NCBI GenBank assembly: GCA_023139255.1 | Contig: JAGLNY010000244.1 | Coordinates: 1 to 6,536 of the forward strand | DNA length: 6,536 nt | Source of the DNA: Spirochaetales bacterium | GTDB lineage: Bacteria; Spirochaetota; Spirochaetia; JABMQR01 | Direction: 5' to 3' | Shown: positions 1-5,325 of the stretch, one piece after another | Position numbering within the stretch: position 1 is the stretch's first letter | Layout: each line of letters opens with the position of its first letter | Program-made: the position numbers and the translations under genes | Notes under the pieces: generated by a model | Seen by the model: only the letters and a program-made list of their open reading frames with translations | The model's database searches: none | Told to the model about the DNA's origin: nothing

Positions 1-1
1 G

Positions 2-784
2 TTTTGGTGATGCATATGCGGTTACCAGAATACCCCTGTTCATTGGGATCAGGTGGGGAGTGAAGGTTAGGGTGATGTCAGAGCCAGCCAGGATAGATAA
101 CTGTTCCTCGATTTCCGGTGTGTGCCTGTGTGATGCAACTCCATACGCCTTAACTGATTCATTGCACTCTGCATACAGAGTCCCTGTTTTGGCAGCTCTC
201 CCAGCCCCGGATACTCCTGATTTAGCATCTATAATTATTGCTGCAGGGTTTATAAGCCCTGCTTTCAGCAATGGTGCCAGTGTCAATATTGAGCAAGTTG
301 TGTAGCATCCGGGATTTGCGATAATCCGGGTATGTTTGATATTTTCCCGGAACAATTCACATAAGCCGTATACCGCTTCCGGCAGTAAATCCGGGGAACC
401 GTGTTCGGTTTTGTACCATGTTTCATAGGTGCTCAGGGATTTTAACCGGTAATCCGCGCCCAAATCAATAATTTGTGTTTTCGTCAGTAGATCCGGGGTT
501 ACCTGATGGGATGCAAGACCATGCGGGAGGGCGAGAAAGAGTACGTCGCATTTTTCAGCCGCCTCGGTTATGGAGCTAGAACTGAATACAGTTTTGCTTA
601 AGTCAGCATTGCCGTTACTATGGGGGCTTGTGCCATACAGGTTGCCGTATACACTGCCGGGAGTTTTTCCTGCATAGGTTCGGGAGGTGATAACCTCGAT
701 GGTTACTTCCGGGTGTGAAGAGAGTATTCTGTAGAGTTCCTGGCCGGTATAACCCGATGCCCCGATGATGCCTGCTTTTATCAT
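2..784 (-). CDS. argC: N-acetyl-gamma-glutamyl-phosphate reductase (partial, 3' end beyond window)
   Basis: ArgC reduces N-acetylglutamyl 5-phosphate to N-acetylglutamate semialdehyde with NADPH, the third step of arginine/ornithine synthesis in the cytoplasm. I translated the minus strand from the ATG at 784-782 and it stays open for 261 codons to the left edge. The protein opens with MIKAGIIGASGYTGQEL, the glycine-rich Rossmann dinucleotide-binding loop. It continues through LFLALPHGLASH and IIDLGADYRL to ANPGCYTT, where Cys is the family's active-site nucleophile. Further on come DAKSGVSGAGR and HRHTPEIEEQL, the usual late motifs. ArgC is normally about 345 residues, so roughly the last quarter is missing only because the window ends. 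A ribosome site, GGGGGAAG, sits just upstream (787-794). Family members often head arginine operons; the next genes lie outside the window. An ArgR-like operator overlaps its promoter. Identity is very secure. Confidence 0.97.
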   Translation of the reverse strand, partial: MIKAGIIGASGYTGQELYRILSSHPEVTIEVITSRTYAGKTPGSVYGNLYGTSPHSNGNADLSKTVFSSSSITEAAEKCDVLFLALPHGLASHQVTPDLLTKTQIIDLGADYRLKSLSTYETWYKTEHGSPDLLPEAVYGLCELFRENIKHTRIIANPGCYTTCSILTLAPLLKAGLINPAAIIIDAKSGVSGAGRAAKTGTLYAECNESVKAYGVASHRHTPEIEEQLSILAGSDITLTFTPHLIPMNRGILVTAYASPK

Positions 785-800
785 GACTTCCCCCTTCTTT

Positions 801-816
801 TTGTATAAATATACAT
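801..816. promoter_or_regulatory. ArgR/AhrC operator (ARG box) over the argC promoter
   Basis: TGTATAAATATACA (802-815) has perfect 5-bp arms TGTAT/ATACA around an AAAT centre. It matches the ARG-box pattern TGnAT-wwww-ATnCA bound by the hexameric arginine repressor. It covers the predicted argC -10 box, so arginine-bound ArgR would block transcription. A half-conserved second copy, read on the minus strand as TGCATAAATATAAA (877-864), could be the auxiliary box often found in tandem. The assignment is by pattern only; ArgR itself is not in the window. Confidence 0.55.
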
Positions 817-836
817 AATATTTGTCATTTATTCAA
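808..836 (-). promoter_or_regulatory. argC promoter (TTGAAT-N17-TATATT)
   Basis: Read on the minus strand, a -35 box TTGAAT (836-831) is followed 17 bases later by a -10 box TATATT (813-808). This predicts a start near 801, a leader of about 16 bases, and the GGGGGAAG ribosome site. A second, more distal -35 match (TTGACA, 896-891) has only a weak -10 partner at the right distance and may be a second promoter or chance in AT-rich DNA. Confidence 0.55.
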
Positions 837-953
837 CAATTATACATATATTCTCTTATTTATATTTATATTTATGCAAAAACCGATTTTTGTCAAGCCG
901 GAAACCAGGGGGTTTTCAGTATTCTCTGTTGAATAACCAGAAAGAATTGCTAA

Positions 954-962
954 TGATATACT
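954..962 (+). promoter_or_regulatory. extended -10 promoter for the lyxose isomerase gene
   Basis: TGATATACT is a TGn extended -10 element (TATACT at 957-962) lying about 55 bases before the ATG at 1017. No good -35 hexamer sits 17 bases upstream, which is tolerable for extended -10 promoters. The predicted transcript starts near 969. The short -10 length in AT-rich DNA limits confidence. Confidence 0.4.
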
Positions 963-1016
963 GCTTAATATGTGGTACACTTCCAAAAATTACCAATTAG
1001 ATTGGAGTATATATAT

Positions 1017-1688
1017 ATGAAAAGAAGTGAGATCAACAAAATAATCAGGAGCGCTGAGCGTTTTCTTGCACGCAGGCAGTTTATATTACCGTCCTGGGCT
1101 GCCTGGGGAAAATCAGACTGGCTAAAAAATAAAGACTCCATACATGAGATCGTGACAGCCGGACTCGGTTGGGATATAACTGATTTCGGCAGCGGTGATT
1201 TTCAGCAGCGCGGGTTAGTCCTTCTCACTCTTAGGAATGGAGCCGAAAATTTGTATGGAAAGCCGTATGCCGAAAAAATAATGGTGGTTCAGGAGAACCA
1301 GGAAACGCCGCTCCATTTTCACTGGAAAAAGATGGAAGATATTATTAATAGGGGAGGCGGGAATCTTTTCTTTCAGCTTTACAACAGCACTGCGGATGAA
1401 CAGCTTTCACAGGAACCGGTGGAAATCCAGGTGGATGGCATAAAGAAGATTGTACAGCCCGGTGGTATGGTTGTGCTTGCCCCGGGTGAGAGCCTGACGG
1501 TGATGCCGGGGGTTTATCACCGGTTTTATGGAGGGAAAGGAAGCGGTCCGGTATTGACCGGAGAGATAAGCATGGTGAATGATGACTCGGCAGATAACCG
1601 GTTTTATGAGGAGATTGGCCGGTTCCCGGAGATTGAGGAGGACGTACCTCCCTACCGGTACCTTACTATTGATTATAAATTGATCTGA
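1017..1688 (+). CDS. D-lyxose isomerase, cupin family
   Basis: This 223-residue protein matches the D-lyxose ketol-isomerase family, which interconverts D-lyxose with D-xylulose (and mannose with fructose) using a divalent metal in a cupin barrel. The metal site is visible. His100 and His102 in PLHFHWKKMEDIINRGGG, then Glu107, and His168 in MPGVYHRF, match in order and spacing the ligands reported for the E. coli O157 enzyme (His103, His105, Glu110, His171, a constant offset of three). Length is close to that enzyme's (about 227). An in-frame GTG exists at 972. I chose the ATG at 1017 because GGAG (1004-1007) is correctly spaced before it, and because residues from MKRSEINKII onward look like the usual family start. 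It stands alone, divergent from argC, with no kinase or transporter beside it in the window. Physiological substrate (lyxose versus mannose or another sugar) is not decided by sequence. Confidence 0.9.
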   Translation: MKRSEINKIIRSAERFLARRQFILPSWAAWGKSDWLKNKDSIHEIVTAGLGWDITDFGSGDFQQRGLVLLTLRNGAENLYGKPYAEKIMVVQENQETPLHFHWKKMEDIINRGGGNLFFQLYNSTADEQLSQEPVEIQVDGIKKIVQPGGMVVLAPGESLTVMPGVYHRFYGGKGSGPVLTGEISMVNDDSADNRFYEEIGRFPEIEEDVPPYRYLTIDYKLI

Positions 1689-1733
1689 AGCCGGTGGGAT
1701 GAATCTCTCCTAACCATCCGCCCTGTGTATACA

Positions 1734-2963
1734 CTAATAATCCCAGTCACTCCTGGCAGAAGGATTGTAGAATGCCTTTTCCAGGTCGTTAATCAGTGAT
1801 TCATCGATAGATAGATCCTCAGTCAGGCTGATAGTAGAAGCAGGCAGTGTGCCTATCCATAATCTGGTAAATCCATTGATAGAACCTTTAACCCAGGGGA
1901 GTCCTTCAGTTGTTCCCTCTTGTATTTCTGAGACATGTCCGATTGAAACAGTGAAATCACCGGCGCATCCTTTGAATGTACTCGTTTCCGGCAGATGGTC
2001 GACCAGCTGATCGGTCAGGTGCAAGTTAAAAGAGAAGATTTCTCCTTCATATACAATAGCGTTAATGCAGTTTTCCAGATTACAGATACGTAGCTGTTGA
2101 TACGCAATTGAACGCATCCTGCTTTCGAATTTACTTTTTCTGGTTATAGTCTGAAGTTGAAAAGGTTTTTCAATAAAATCCTGAAGCTGAATAGATGCGG
2201 GTTCTCTCATGTTTACGGTGCGGACCTGATCTTCAAGGCTCTTAATTGTACCAAGAAGTTCCAGAAATTGATCCCAATTACTATATGCCATCCATCTCAC
2301 ATCATAGGGACCTGATTCAGTATTATCAGTAGAGAACCATGCATAATGGCTCAATTTGCCATCCTTTTTATATCCAAGCCCAAAGCCGTTTTTGCTCCAC
2401 AACATCTCTGAGTGGATCAGTTCCGGGGAATCAAACGTGATGAACCCTTGAGACATTTTTCTTTCTGAAATGCAGCGGTGGGCTTCTTCCCAGTCATCTG
2501 ATGTTATCCTGACAGGGATTCCCCCATTTTTATAGATTATTAACTTAGCTGGGTCGAAGGTATACCAGTGCTCATATCCCATTGTGGAAAATCCGAACCG
2601 GTTGTAATATCCTTGTTCGAACATTCCCAATCCTGCCACATCAGCCCCTTCTGAGATGTCCTGTTCCAGCATGGAAGCCAGAAGTCTGGAGGCAGCTCCT
2701 TGTTTCCGTAACAAACGGCTGACAGTGACCGCTGTCACGGCAGTGAGTTTTAAGCTTGTGTTTCCATATTTCATCTTGCCGGGAGAGGTGGTGATAAAGC
2801 ATTCCGGTACTTCATTAAGCTCAGCAATTTTCCGGTGCCCAGTCGAAGTAAAGATAGTAAATGCCTTTTTATCCTTTTCTTCATCTTCTACCCATCCGCA
2901 CTCCTGCCAGATCCTGAATACATGTTTGAAATCTTTTTTCTGATCATAATCCCTGAATTTCAT
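1734..2963 (-). CDS. Eis-like GNAT N-acetyltransferase with SCP2-type C-terminal domain
   Basis: The product of 409 residues has the size and layout of the Eis family, whose founder in Mycobacterium tuberculosis (about 400 residues) acetylates aminoglycosides and protein lysines from acetyl-CoA. The N-terminal GNAT fold carries the acetyl-CoA pyrophosphate loop around residues 81-91 (RKQGAA), after the strand TAVTAVTV. The segment EQGYYNRFGF places Tyr120 where Eis has its general-acid tyrosine (Tyr126). A second GNAT-like middle section follows, then a sterol-carrier-like C-terminal domain from about residue 290. It ends SARSDWDY; Eis uses its C-terminal carboxylate in catalysis. The start is supported by AGAGGA seven bases upstream of the ATG. 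A TTGCCT-N17-TAGAAT promoter precedes it. It is monocistronic and converges with the isomerase gene. The true substrate is unknown; drug resistance should not be assumed. Confidence 0.82.
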   Translation of the reverse strand: MKFRDYDQKKDFKHVFRIWQECGWVEDEEKDKKAFTIFTSTGHRKIAELNEVPECFITTSPGKMKYGNTSLKLTAVTAVTVSRLLRKQGAASRLLASMLEQDISEGADVAGLGMFEQGYYNRFGFSTMGYEHWYTFDPAKLIIYKNGGIPVRITSDDWEEAHRCISERKMSQGFITFDSPELIHSEMLWSKNGFGLGYKKDGKLSHYAWFSTDNTESGPYDVRWMAYSNWDQFLELLGTIKSLEDQVRTVNMREPASIQLQDFIEKPFQLQTITRKSKFESRMRSIAYQQLRICNLENCINAIVYEGEIFSFNLHLTDQLVDHLPETSTFKGCAGDFTVSIGHVSEIQEGTTEGLPWVKGSINGFTRLWIGTLPASTISLTEDLSIDESLINDLEKAFYNPSARSDWDY

Positions 2964-2980
2964 ATTGGTGTCCTCTCTGA

Positions 2981-3253
2981 TCTGATATTCTAAATAATAA
3001 ATGCTTTGCAGGCAAGGACTATTTTGATTATCTTATAGACTGGTTGACAAACTGGTCTATTGAGATTGATTTGGCAGAATTACCCATTGTAGCTGATCCC
3101 ATTCCTGACTTAGCTGTTCGCATTCGCATCAGGGAAATAGCTGCTGATAATAAACTCAGCTTTTACGAGGCAGCCTTTGTGGAACTGGCTTTGCGGCTGC
3201 AGGTTCCTTTACAAAGTTTCGATAAAAGAGTGCTGGATGCTGTTAAGCAATAG
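2981..3253 (+). pseudogene. VapC-type PIN toxin, C-terminal remnant
   Basis: An open frame bounded upstream by a TGA at 2978-2980 encodes the C-terminal half of a VapC ribonuclease toxin. The recognisable part runs from about DYFDYLIDWL to the stop after LDAVKQ. LSFYEAAFVELALRLQVPL followed by SFDKRVLDAV corresponds to the family's LSxYDAxYLxLAxxxxxPL and TxDxxL motifs, which carry the last two acidic residues of the PIN site. The usual aspartate of YDA is glutamate here. The N-terminal half, with the first catalytic Asp (usually LDAS/VDTS) and the conserved Glu, is absent, and no VapB antitoxin is upstream. Only weak starts such as the TTG at 3044 are available, with no ribosome site. It is therefore most likely a 5'-truncated, inactive relic. 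The GC content is nearer to the left-hand genes than to the AT-rich units that follow. Confidence 0.72.
2987..3015 (-). promoter_or_regulatory. promoter of the Eis-like gene (TTGCCT-N17-TAGAAT)
   Basis: On the minus strand, TTGCCT (3015-3010) and TAGAAT (2992-2987) are 17 bases apart, each a 4- or 5-of-6 match to the sigma-A hexamers. Transcription would start near 2980 and give a leader containing the AGAGGA ribosome site (2971-2976). It overlaps the 5' edge of the decayed vapC frame, so the Eis-like gene keeps its promoter despite decay next door. Confidence 0.5.
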
Positions 3254-3320
3254 GTTGTCAGTCACAACGCCAACTTCTTTTATCCACAGAATGTTGTGCA
3301 GTTATTCATAAAGGATTGAT

Positions 3321-3563
3321 ATGATAGAGACAAACAGATTAATAATTCGAAGGCATATTTTTGCAGTAGTTTTAAAGGGTGAAAATAAAGCGATTGGCCA
3401 TCTATATTTTCATCGAACTGAACCGAAGGAATTTTTAACATGGGAACTAGGTTTTATATTTAACCCAAATTACCAAAACCGAGGGTTCTGTACTGAAGCA
3501 TCAAAAAATATTGCATCATGGAAAGTTTTAGAAAAAATAGGAATGAAAAATGACGGATCTTGA
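3321..3563 (+). pseudogene. RimJ/RimL-type GNAT acetyltransferase with internal deletions
   Basis: The 80-residue frame is a collapsed member of the Acetyltransf_3 (RimJ/RimL-like) GNAT family, whose intact members are about 170-190 residues. It starts correctly with METNRL-like MIETNRLIIRR, then jumps at residues 11-13 straight to FAVVLKGENKAIGHLYF, which normally follows about 60 residues later. It continues through TWELGFIFNPNYQNRGFCTEAS, including the acetyl-CoA loop QNRGFC. It then jumps again to NIASWKVLEKIGM, which normally lies some 30 residues further on. It ends at a TGA right after MKNDGS, without the final strands. Both deletions keep the frame. A good AAGGA ribosome site (3311-3315) remains, so it may still be transcribed and translated, but a working acetyltransferase fold is very unlikely. 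Deletion sizes are estimated from my knowledge of the family, not from an alignment. Confidence 0.75.
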
Positions 3564-3627
3564 AAAAGTGAAAAAGTACTACAATCATTTTGATGAATGG
3601 AATGAAGTCGATTATCCTTTATTTTGA
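3550..3627 (+). pseudogene. N-terminal fragment of a putative SAM-dependent methyltransferase
   Basis: A 25-codon frame starting at ATG 3550 overlaps the end of the GNAT relic in another frame. It reads MTDLEKVKKYYNHFDEW then NEVDYPLF and a stop. The pattern EKVKxYYxxFDEWxRLD is how many small class I SAM methyltransferases of Firmicutes begin, just before the glycine-rich SAM-binding loop. Everything after that point is missing. The break coincides with the 3' end of the hepT gene on the opposite strand (the last nine bases overlap), so arrival of the toxin-antitoxin unit may have cut the gene. No catalytic motif survives, and the identification rests on about 20 residues, so it is tentative. 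Confidence 0.42.
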
Positions 3628-3993
3628 AACATCTTCAATAATCTGCTTAATGGTATCTCTCATTGATTGTACTTTTGTCTTACAAACATCATAGACAATT
3701 TCCGCATCAAGATTGAAGTATTGATGAGATATTATATCTCTCATCCCTTTTGCACCTTTCCAATCTGTTTGTGGATAGTTTGCTAATAAGGTTTCATTAG
3801 TTATTTTATCCAGGTTCTTTAAGGCTTCTCCAATAGTAATCAGCTGCATGCATATTGCGTCTAATTTTTCAAAACCTTCTTCACTACTATAAAAATCATC
3901 AACAGAAGTAACTGGACTAAACCGCTTAATAATTGTACATAAAGAAGATTCGATTTGTTTTAATATGTTACTAACCAACTCTTTATTATACAA
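3619..3993 (-). CDS. hepT: HepT-like HEPN-domain ribonuclease toxin
   Basis: This is the toxin half of a type VII (MntA-HepT, also called MNT-HEPN) module. HepT proteins are small helical RNases that dimerise and cut RNA. They are silenced when the partner nucleotidyltransferase adds AMP to a conserved tyrosine. The RX4HXY signature is intact in MRDIISHQYF: Arg85, His90 and Tyr92 when numbered from the chosen start. LDAICMQLITIGEALKNL is the usual central helix. I place the start at the TTG at 3993-3991, giving 124 residues beginning MYNKELVSNIL, because AGAGG lies six bases upstream. A longer frame from another TTG at 4011 has no ribosome site. With this start the gene overlaps the mntA stop by eight bases (TTGTATAA), implying translational coupling, so toxin is made only after antitoxin. 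Its 3' end abuts the methyltransferase fragment. Confidence 0.88.
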   Translation of the reverse strand: MYNKELVSNILKQIESSLCTIIKRFSPVTSVDDFYSSEEGFEKLDAICMQLITIGEALKNLDKITNETLLANYPQTDWKGAKGMRDIISHQYFNLDAEIVYDVCKTKVQSMRDTIKQIIEDVSK

Positions 3994-4276
3994 AAACGGC
4001 CTCTTCTTCAATTTGTTTTTTTAAAAATGGATTCAAATGTTTTTGATCTCGAATAATATCAACTTTACATCCCATTTCATTCTCAAGCTCTTCTTTAATA
4101 TGAACCATGATAAATATATCCGGATGTTCAAGTTGTACAACAACATCTAAATCACTGTTCTCATTTGATTCACCTCTAGCAACCGATCCAAAGATTCCAA
4201 TTTGCGTGAGATTAAATTTTGAGGCATTCAGTAATTTAAATTCTTTTAATTTATCCAGAACTGTTTTTTTGTCCAT
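3986..4276 (-). CDS. mntA: MntA-type minimal nucleotidyltransferase antitoxin
   Basis: This 96-residue protein is a minimal nucleotidyltransferase of the polymerase-beta fold, the antitoxin partner of HepT. In studied pairs it transfers AMP from ATP to the toxin's RX4HXY tyrosine. The full active site is present. IGIFGSVARGE contains the GS motif (Gly30-Ser31). Ten residues later comes DLD (Asp42, Asp44), giving GSX10DXD, and the third carboxylate is Asp73 in CKVDIIR. So the enzyme should be active rather than a purely structural antitoxin. It starts at ATG 4276-4274 and comes first in the operon, overlapping hepT. No Shine-Dalgarno sequence precedes the ATG. A TATAAT box ends seven bases upstream of the A of the ATG, suggesting a leaderless message. 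Confidence 0.9.
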   Translation of the reverse strand: MDKKTVLDKLKEFKLLNASKFNLTQIGIFGSVARGESNENSDLDVVVQLEHPDIFIMVHIKEELENEMGCKVDIIRDQKHLNPFLKKQIEEEAVFV

Positions 4277-4282
4277 AATCTG

Positions 4283-4311
4283 ATTATATCTTACTTGTGT
4301 ATTATTGGCTA
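4283..4311 (-). promoter_or_regulatory. promoter of mntA-hepT, predicted leaderless
   Basis: On the minus strand TAGCCA (4311-4306, 4 of 6 matches to TTGACA) is followed after exactly 17 bases by a perfect TATAAT (4288-4283). The expected start, six to seven bases downstream, is at or beside the A of the mntA ATG at 4276. There is no ribosome site between. Confidence 0.6.
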
Positions 4312-4352
4312 GCTTCCTGTATCAGGTAACTTTCACACGTGCACCTTCGGCT
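4303..4352. repeat. degenerate intergenic spacer element, copy C
   Basis: TTGGCTAGC (4305-4313), then CAGGT ten bases on, and TGCACCTTCGG (4340-4350) resemble in order the GCTAAC, CAGGT and TGCAGCTCCGG words of the spacer at 6036-6092. A shorter version is at 5227-5262. The match was aligned by eye, includes gaps, and the copies differ in length. It could be a relic of a recombination site or chance. Confidence 0.25.
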
Positions 4353-4369
4353 TCACCCAAATTGTTCTT

Positions 4370-4396
4370 TTGTCACCTTCTTTGTTATGGTAGAAT
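4370..4396 (+). promoter_or_regulatory. extended -10 promoter for the 53-codon ORF / radical SAM unit
   Basis: TGGTAGAAT (4388-4396) is an extended -10 element. A TTGTCA at 4370-4375 matches the -35 hexamer at 5 of 6 positions, although the spacer is only 15 bases. A start near 4403 would give a leader of about 30 bases with the AGAAGGTG ribosome site of the ORF at 4434. Confidence 0.45.
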
Positions 4397-4424
4397 GATT
4401 TTGGGTTTAGAAGCAAAGAAGGTG
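4374..4424. repeat. 11-bp inverted repeat masking a ribosome site in read-through transcripts
   Basis: CACCTTCTTTG (4374-4384) and CAAAGAAGGTG (4414-4424) are perfect complements 29 bases apart. The right arm includes the AGAAGGTG Shine-Dalgarno sequence of the ORF at 4434. The left arm lies upstream of the predicted transcript start near 4403, so the hairpin would form only in RNA reading in from outside. The promoter lies between and over the arms, so the repeat could instead be a protein-binding site. Confidence 0.5.
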
Positions 4425-4433
4425 TAAACCGAT

Positions 4434-4595
4434 ATGGAAAGGAAAAGAAGAATATTTATGAGGCGGTTTGCCGAACCCGAAGTATTCCGGCAACATCAGG
4501 TTAGCCTGGAACGTTATAAGCAATATTTATTTATCAAATACTTAAGGCATAGCACATGGAGGAATAGTGAAAAAGAGCAAATACATCAATCTTAA
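4434..4595 (+). CDS. 53-residue basic protein of unknown family
   Basis: The frame begins MERKRRIFMRRFAEPEVF at an ATG with AGAAGGTG nine bases upstream, and ends with TAA inside the start of the radical SAM gene (29-base overlap, different frame). I do not recognise the family. The product is strongly basic, has aromatic-rich stretches such as RYKQYLFIKYLRHSTW, and has no membrane segment or cysteine. It may be a real short gene translated ahead of the radical SAM gene, whose own GGAGG ribosome site is embedded in codons 42-43. It may instead be the first piece of a longer, truncated gene such as a transposase. The hairpin over its ribosome site resembles the read-through guard of some insertion-sequence transposase genes, but no terminal repeats or DDE residues are seen. 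Confidence 0.4.
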   Translation: MERKRRIFMRRFAEPEVFRQHQVSLERYKQYLFIKYLRHSTWRNSEKEQIHQS

Positions 4596-5241
4596 TAGAA
4601 TTGAATTTATTATTACAGATAATTGTACATCCCATTGCGATCACTGTTCAATTCCTCTGGAACAAAACAGGAAAGTAATAAATGTTGAATCTGCTATTGA
4701 AGCCTTAGAATTATCCGTCTCCCAATTTGCTATTGAGTCAATAATGACATTTGGTGGTGAACCATTATTATATCCTGAAATAGTTTGTCAGATTCATTCA
4801 AAAGCATATGTATTGAATATTCCTTCCAGACAGATAATTACAAATGCCTACTGGACAAAAAATAGAGATATTACAGAAAAGATTGCAATTATGCTAAAGA
4901 AATCTCATATCAATGACATCCTTGTTTCAATTGATGCATTTCATCAGAAGTATTTATCCTTTGAGCATGTTAAATTTACAATCAAAAAACTTATTGATTT
5001 AAAATTTGAATCCTTAAAAATAAATCCCTGTTGGTTTGATTCTCCAGAAGGGGAAAATGAATATGATGAGATAACCAGATCATTATTATCTGAATTATCA
5101 AAAATAGGTGTAGAAACATCACAAGGGAATATTATGTATCCGCAATCAAATGCAGTAATCAATTTCCCGAAAAAATTTAAAAGAAAAATTAACTTTAATG
5201 GAATGAAATGTTCTGAAAACACTGCGGCTAACAGCAAATAA
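4567..5241 (+). CDS. radical SAM protein, probably C-terminally truncated
   Basis: The 224-residue product is a radical SAM enzyme. Cys20, Cys24 and Cys27 in DNCTSHCDHCS form the CX3CX2C motif that binds the 4Fe-4S cluster, and TFGGEPLLYPE (61-71) is the GGEP motif that contacts SAM. ITNAYWTKN and ILVSIDAFHQKYL are later barrel strands. DAFHQKYL-type radical SAM proteins usually run past 280-300 residues, with a C-terminal cysteine-bearing section. Here the frame reaches MKCSEN and then ends in TAANSK exactly where spacer-like sequence begins (5224 onward). So the end is probably a fusion to non-coding DNA and the protein may not function. The GTG start is preceded by GGAGG with a short four-base gap. 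No peptide substrate or partner gene is adjacent, so the reaction is unknown. The protein is Lys/Ile/Asn-rich and the gene AT-rich, in keeping with horizontal acquisition. Confidence 0.82.
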   Translation: MKKSKYINLNRIEFIITDNCTSHCDHCSIPLEQNRKVINVESAIEALELSVSQFAIESIMTFGGEPLLYPEIVCQIHSKAYVLNIPSRQIITNAYWTKNRDITEKIAIMLKKSHINDILVSIDAFHQKYLSFEHVKFTIKKLIDLKFESLKINPCWFDSPEGENEYDEITRSLLSELSKIGVETSQGNIMYPQSNAVINFPKKFKRKINFNGMKCSENTAANSK

Positions 5242-5262
5242 TCGGTTTCCCTTTGCAGCACC
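5227..5262. repeat. degenerate intergenic spacer element, copy A
   Basis: GGCTAAC (5226-5232), GGTTTCC eleven bases later, and TTGCAGC (5253-5259) repeat the word order of the spacer at 6036-6092 (GCTAAC, N10, GGTTCC, then TTGCAGC). It overlaps the last codons of the radical SAM frame and looks like the point where that gene was joined. No complementary outer arm was found for this copy. Confidence 0.28.
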
Positions 5263-5325
5263 ATGGGTAAACAGTATCTCATCCTAACATACACCCCTTT
5301 GTGGCGAAAAATCCTTAATTTTATC

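Noticed and set aside
60..305. Plus-strand open frame of 81 codons
   Set aside because: It lies antisense to argC, whose reading frame and motifs are unmistakable; it has no family-like sequence or convincing ribosome site.
972..1016. GTG-initiated N-terminal extension of the lyxose isomerase
   Set aside because: No ribosome site precedes the GTG, it lies only a few bases after the predicted -10 box, and the ATG at 1017 has GGAG at good distance and a family-like N-terminus.
1693..1722. Hairpin GGTGGGATG / CATCCGCC between the convergent isomerase and Eis-like genes as a terminator
   Set aside because: The stem has a bulge and a 13-base loop and no T-run follows on either strand, so an intrinsic terminator is not supported.
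1725..1734. 10-bp palindrome GTGTATACAC next to the Eis-like stop codon
   Set aside because: It is short, isolated, at a gene 3' end and without a promoter; expected by chance at this AT content.
2656..2943. Plus-strand open frame of 95 codons
   Set aside because: It is antisense to the N-terminal acetyltransferase domain of the Eis-like gene and has low-quality, Ser/Cys-rich composition typical of a shadow frame.
3254..3306. Small inverted repeats (GTTGT/ACAAC and CACAAC/GTTGTG) between the VapC relic and the GNAT relic
   Set aside because: Arms of five to six bases with no T-run or promoter context are not enough to call a terminator or operator.
4370..4600. A complete insertion sequence around the 53-codon ORF
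   Set aside because: No terminal inverted repeats at both ends, target duplication, or transposase catalytic residues can be seen.
4944..5294. Minus-strand open frame of 116 codons
   Set aside because: It is antisense to the radical SAM gene and shows no recognisable motifs.
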